Positions 61,134 through 64,000 of a stretch of 64,000 bases of DNA are shown in pieces. Position numbers and translations under genes: made by a program. Source of the stretch: Lachnospiraceae bacterium C1.1. GTDB taxonomy: Bacteria; Bacillota; Clostridia; Lachnospirales; Lachnospiraceae. Position 1 is the stretch's first letter. Each line of letters begins with the position of its first letter. The notes beneath the pieces were generated by a model. That model was not told the origin of the DNA. It ran no database searches and saw only the letters and a list, made by a program, of their open reading frames with translations. Location of the stretch: the NCBI GenBank assembly GCA_030434875.1, contig JAUISW010000001.1:1623501-1687500 (forward strand). The letters run 5' to 3'.

Positions 61134-61271
61134 CGTCAAAAGTATGACTTTTTGCTGGCACAAATCTGAAATCGCCAGCAAAAATCCTGCTTCGCAGGAT
61201 ACGCATTTAGATAAATCTAAATGCTAGTCCAATACGAGTATTGATTTTTCGATAAAAATCAATACTCTATA
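61134..61271. other. Run of four stem-loops
   Basis: Hairpins follow each other: GCTGGC...GCCAGC, ATCCTGC-TTC-GCAGGAT, GCATTTAGA-TAAA-TCTAAATGC and GAGTATTGATTTTT-CGAT-AAAAATCAATACTC (perfect 14-bp arms). The last is the likely terminator of the gene at 61272-62039 (minus strand). The others are unexplained. Confidence 0.6.
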
Positions 61272-62039
61272 CTATTCCGCCGGCTTTCTGCCGATAAGCT
61301 TTATTATGGCATTCTCTTCAGCTTCCTGAAAATGCTCTTTCACCCTTTCAAAGACCTTCTGCCATGACTCAGAAGGTTTCTCATTATAAGCAGAAGTCAC
61401 TGTTTCATATCCCCAAATAGCTTCCGGCGGCAGCATCACGGATACTGGCATACCATATTCCTCACCACGCTTATTCATGCGTCTGTGGAAATTCGTAATC
61501 ACAAGATATGTCTGCATCTGAAGTCCTGTTACAATGCCCGGATAATTCTTCTCTTTATTTTTTCCAAAACCTGCCATTTTCTTAAGGTCAGTTGAAAGTA
61601 TTTCCTCAGTGTGAAATGTCACATCCCCATCTTCATCTCTTCTCGTAAGCAGATCCATAATCAGTTTTTCTCTTCGGCTGGCAAGTCCGTCTTCGTAGCG
61701 GGCATCAAAGTCATATCCACTTCGTCTGAAATTAGCAAAGTATGGTAACCATTCAATGCTGATGAACCCTGCCTTCTGTCCGAAAAATTTACCGTAAGCC
61801 ACCTGATGATCTGCGGCTATAATCTCACGCCATTCCCAGGGATCCTCCTCGCGAATTCCAGTCCACCAATAATCCGGAGATACATGCTCCTCTGCTGAAA
61901 AGCCCTCCACTTCATTTGCGAAAAGAGGTAGGAAGCCCACTTCATTTATCCAATTTACAAGTTCCTTCCATGTCCTTATGCGGTATGGGTTGTCCCACTC
62001 CATTCCCCGCATAATCCACTGTCCATCTTTTACTGCCAT
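61272..62039 (-). CDS. Unknown protein, possibly AlkZ-related
   Basis: 255 residues, Trp-rich: PYRIRTWKELVNWINEVGFL then PLFANEVEGFSAEEHVSPDYWW, DPWEWREIIAADHQVAYGKFFGQK, AGFISIEWLPYFANFRRSGYDF. It resembles conserved Firmicutes proteins labelled AlkZ-related or unknown; the QxQ/QxD catalytic motif of AlkZ glycosylases is not visible. No signal peptide or membrane segment. TAGGTAA gives a weak ribosome binding site. Neighbouring recD2 and macrodomain genes would fit a DNA-repair theme, but the assignment is weak. Confidence 0.5.
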   Translation of the reverse strand: MAVKDGQWIMRGMEWDNPYRIRTWKELVNWINEVGFLPLFANEVEGFSAEEHVSPDYWWTGIREEDPWEWREIIAADHQVAYGKFFGQKAGFISIEWLPYFANFRRSGYDFDARYEDGLASRREKLIMDLLTRRDEDGDVTFHTEEILSTDLKKMAGFGKNKEKNYPGIVTGLQMQTYLVITNFHRRMNKRGEEYGMPVSVMLPPEAIWGYETVTSAYNEKPSESWQKVFERVKEHFQEAEENAIIKLIGRKPAE

Positions 62040-62199
62040 ATTTTACCTATATCATTTACTACAGCTTGATTAGCAATATTATTCGTTTCCACTGTTATTG
62101 ACATTCGTCTTCTCCACGCATCTCAATACAAATATCATCAAGCTTGTTCTTATGTTTCAGACGCTCAACATTCCATGTTGCAATCCTCAAAACTGCACC

Positions 62200-62645
62200 T
62201 CAATCCTTCATTCGATTCAAAATACCATCCACATCAATTCCGGGATGCGTTGTATAAATCTGCAAAATCTCTTCCACCAACTTCTTCTCAACACGGTTAC
62301 GCTCAGAGATTATCTCTACCGTTCTGCCTGCATCCATATCCTTTACAATATTCTTTATGAGTTTGTCCATTTCTTTCTGAGGCGGGTACTTCGAGCCTTT
62401 CTTCAGAATTGGAGAAAGGTCCTGTTTTTCTATCCGATATGTGCCGTCCGATTCTATTGTCATCAGCATAAAGGTTATCGGCTGTGTAAACCTCCTTAGG
62501 CCGCAGCTTCCTGGGTTCAGATAAGTAATCTCTCCATCCTGCCGGTTTTCATATTTGTGAGAGTGACCATATACAACAAAATCAGCGTCTGACAGTTTTT
62601 CCTTTATATGCTTGATGTTATGAATAATCGCAAACCAACTTACGA
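62200..62645 (-). pseudogene. Metallophosphoesterase (YfcE-like), C-terminal half
   Basis: The frame is open from about 62645 without a start: NIKHIKEKLSDADFVVYGHS then HKYENRQDGEITYLNPGSCG and RRFTQPITFMLMTI. GHSH and NPGS are the C-terminal metal-binding motifs of YfcE/MJ0936-type phosphodiesterases; the N-terminal DxH and GNHD part is missing. The C-terminal 70 residues (KGSKYPPQKEMDKLIKNIVK) are an extra tail. Confidence 0.72.
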
Positions 62646-62753
62646 TGTTTTTTCCAGATACTTTGATTATACAAATCGTATATAATTACTGCAATACAGT
62701 AAAACATCTGTGTACGAAAATGAGCAGTCATCTTGACTGCTCAACATTCACAT

Positions 62754-63299
62754 TTAATCTTCATCATCGTAATTATCGTACCAATAGTCTACAGCTGCAT
62801 CGTAGGCCTCGTCTTCATCGTCATAATCATCCTCATAGTCGTAGAATTCTTCGTACTTATCATCTGCAAAGCTATCCGGATCATCATAATCATTAACATC
62901 ATAATAGTCGGCTCTGCGTGATTTATTCGACTTATAGCTTCCACTGCTGTTATAGAATTTCTTTGTAGTGCTTGAGGATCTTCTACTTGAAGAGCTGCTC
63001 TTACTATATGTCTTGGTAGTGCTCTTTGTGCTTGGTGTATAGCTCGAAGAATAGTCTGACTTGTTATATTGCTGATAATGAATAGTGCAGTATCTCGTCC
63101 CGCTAGCCTTTATATTGCCACACCCCGGCTCATCACAACAATGCGTAGGGCAGTAATTAGATCCCGGTCGAACCCGCCTGTCGCAGTTAGATATCTTGCA
63201 ATATATAATCTCCGGCTCCTTTTTTCTGCCTGCCAAAGTAACCATTAACACGATACCAACGAGCAACGTAATGATCCAGAAAAACTTCTTTTCGTTCAT
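62754..63299 (-). CDS. Membrane-anchored Cys/His-rich protein with acidic tail
   Basis: 181 residues from MNEKKFFWIITLLVGIVLMV (63299; GGGAGGG ahead). After the membrane segment (8-27) come Cys/His clusters CKISNCDRRVRPGSNYCPTH and CCDEPGCGNIKASGTRYCTIH, a repeated C-x4-C...C-x2-H pattern likely binding zinc. Then a Ser/Thr/Lys-rich stretch and a strongly acidic Tyr-rich tail (YDYEDDYDDEDEAYD). I know of no family. It follows the EF-hand-like membrane protein gene by 41 bp on the same strand. Confidence 0.65.
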   Translation of the reverse strand: MNEKKFFWIITLLVGIVLMVTLAGRKKEPEIIYCKISNCDRRVRPGSNYCPTHCCDEPGCGNIKASGTRYCTIHYQQYNKSDYSSSYTPSTKSTTKTYSKSSSSSRRSSSTTKKFYNSSGSYKSNKSRRADYYDVNDYDDPDSFADDKYEEFYDYEDDYDDEDEAYDAAVDYWYDNYDDED

Positions 63300-63340
63300 A
63301 GCGAGCCCTCCCATACAACTAACAAATGGCTCTTACCATT

Positions 63341-63733
63341 TCAGAATATCTTTGAAATCTTGGCTGAAAGCATAATTCCTCCAATGAATAAAGCTATAGC
63401 TGGAGAACTGGCGAAAACTATACATGCTACCAAAAAGATTCCTAATGCAATGCGATTTTTCTTTTGCTGCTCTTCTTCTGCACTCTTCTTGATTTCTTCG
63501 ACCATATCATGGATTTCTTTACATTTCTCAGGACTCACATAGCATACATCACTGTCATCGTCATCATCGTCAAAATCAGTATCGGTATATCCGTCGTACT
63601 TACTACTGCCATAGTAATTATCATCAATGTTAAATGTCTCTCGGATGTAGGCTGCTTCGATAGGATCTATGTGACCATCATGGTTCAAATCAAATGGAGT
63701 GTTCGCGAAATTATCATAATAATCAAGTGACAT
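63341..63733 (-). CDS. EF-hand-like membrane protein
   Basis: 130 residues; AGGGGAGGTG ahead of the ATG. FDLNHDGHIDPIEAAYI (14-30) is a single EF-hand-type calcium loop (D-N-D-H-D...E), followed by an acidic run (DTDFDDDDDDSD) and a helical segment. Two hydrophobic stretches at the end (ALGIFLVACIVFASSPAIAL; FIGGIMLSAKI) anchor it in the membrane. No signal peptide, so the EF-hand part may be cytosolic. Unrecognised family; first of a pair with the Cys/His-rich protein. Confidence 0.65.
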   Translation of the reverse strand: MSLDYYDNFANTPFDLNHDGHIDPIEAAYIRETFNIDDNYYGSSKYDGYTDTDFDDDDDDSDVCYVSPEKCKEIHDMVEEIKKSAEEEQQKKNRIALGIFLVACIVFASSPAIALFIGGIMLSAKISKIF

Positions 63734-64000
63734 AAGGCACCTCCCCTGAAACCGATATTGCTTGTTTCTTAGCTTAATTATAAATTTTAAGGAGTACTAT
63801 AAAAAAAACCTTCCAAGCTGCTATACAAAGCTATACAAAGCTGCTATACAAAGATGGATACCATGAGTATTATAATTTGTGTAAAAGAAAAAGATTGTGT
63901 GAAAGAGGAAAAGATGATGAGCGTTTTCAAAAGTATTTAGATGAGTTTAATCAAATGCTATCGCAAAAAAGATCCCGCTAATTCAAATTTGCACTAATAA
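63734..64000. other. Window end, no confirmed gene
   Basis: The 13-bp unit GCTGCTATACAAA occurs twice and a shortened form once (63816-63851). A plus-strand frame from about 63800 reads KDGYHEYYNLCKRKRL then CERGKDDERFQKYLDEFNQM and stops at 63980; it has no ATG or family match and may be a fragment. Confidence 0.35.

Overview
The window looks like a chromosome segment of a gut or rumen Lachnospiraceae (Clostridia; the Butyrivibrio / [Eubacterium] cellulosolvens part of the family is my guess). The evidence is moderate-to-low GC, strong AGGAGG-type ribosome binding sites, secreted proteins with bacterial Ig-like C-termini, AAA-ATPase/PD-(D/E)XK genes, a GPH-family sugar transporter, AraC regulators fused to GH39-like domains and MurT/GatD. 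Most genes lie on the minus strand. No rRNA or tRNA gene was recognised.

Layout. 1-0.4 kb: end of a transposase. 0.5-4.6 kb: a four-gene operon resembling intestinal C-glycoside deglycosylation loci (Gfo/Idh/MocA oxidase, small beta subunit, TIM-barrel subunit, plus a fumarate-reductase-like flavoprotein). 4.9-16 kb: two paralogous secreted Ig-like/beta-helix proteins, each preceded by a duplicated leader with a hairpin and a (GCTCT)n repeat of 12 or 17 units; between them lie an AAA/nuclease gene, a decapitated Rpn-like gene and an IS3-family copy. 16-17.7 kb: a TnpB-only element. 17.7-26.3 kb: GPH transporter and two AraC-GH39 sensor-regulators, the second split by another IS3-family element; these probably serve the 0.5-4.6 kb operon. 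26.7-32 kb: a DUF6033 gene, a group II intron relic and a TetR-controlled flavin/flavodoxin redox cluster that includes a 28-residue Cys-containing peptide. 32-36.2 kb: membrane genes and gatD/murT for peptidoglycan amidation. 36.6-40.3 kb: second IS3 copy and a frameshifted chemoreceptor.

40.3-47.1 kb is a decayed accessory island: intron relic, polysaccharide polymerase fragment, a secreted LysM protein with a toxin-like C-terminus and a small downstream partner, an IstB relic, a sigma-like gene, a type III toxin-antitoxin (three RNA repeats, terminator, toxN) whose toxin is cut by a second TnpB element, collapsed mobilisation genes, and an MNT antitoxin whose HEPN partner is reduced to ten codons. 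47.1-58.3 kb: small enzymes (DUF4298, SGNH hydrolase, VanX-like dipeptidase, L,D-transpeptidase-like, glycosyltransferase-like, STAS, two broken metallo-beta-lactamase-fold genes, flavodoxin, fructosamine-kinase-like, MIF-like, PNPOx-like, HD) with an inserted IS607 element. 58.3-64 kb: recD2, a macrodomain gene, unknowns, a phosphoesterase remnant and two acidic membrane proteins.

The most unusual signal is a set of three 29-bp near-perfect palindromes, each flanked by an exact 8-bp direct repeat, which look like extremely small insertions. Also notable are both IS3 copies sitting inside terminator hairpins, the paired pentanucleotide tracts, the broken type III TA locus, and several frameshifts in homopolymer runs (decay, phase variation or sequencing error).
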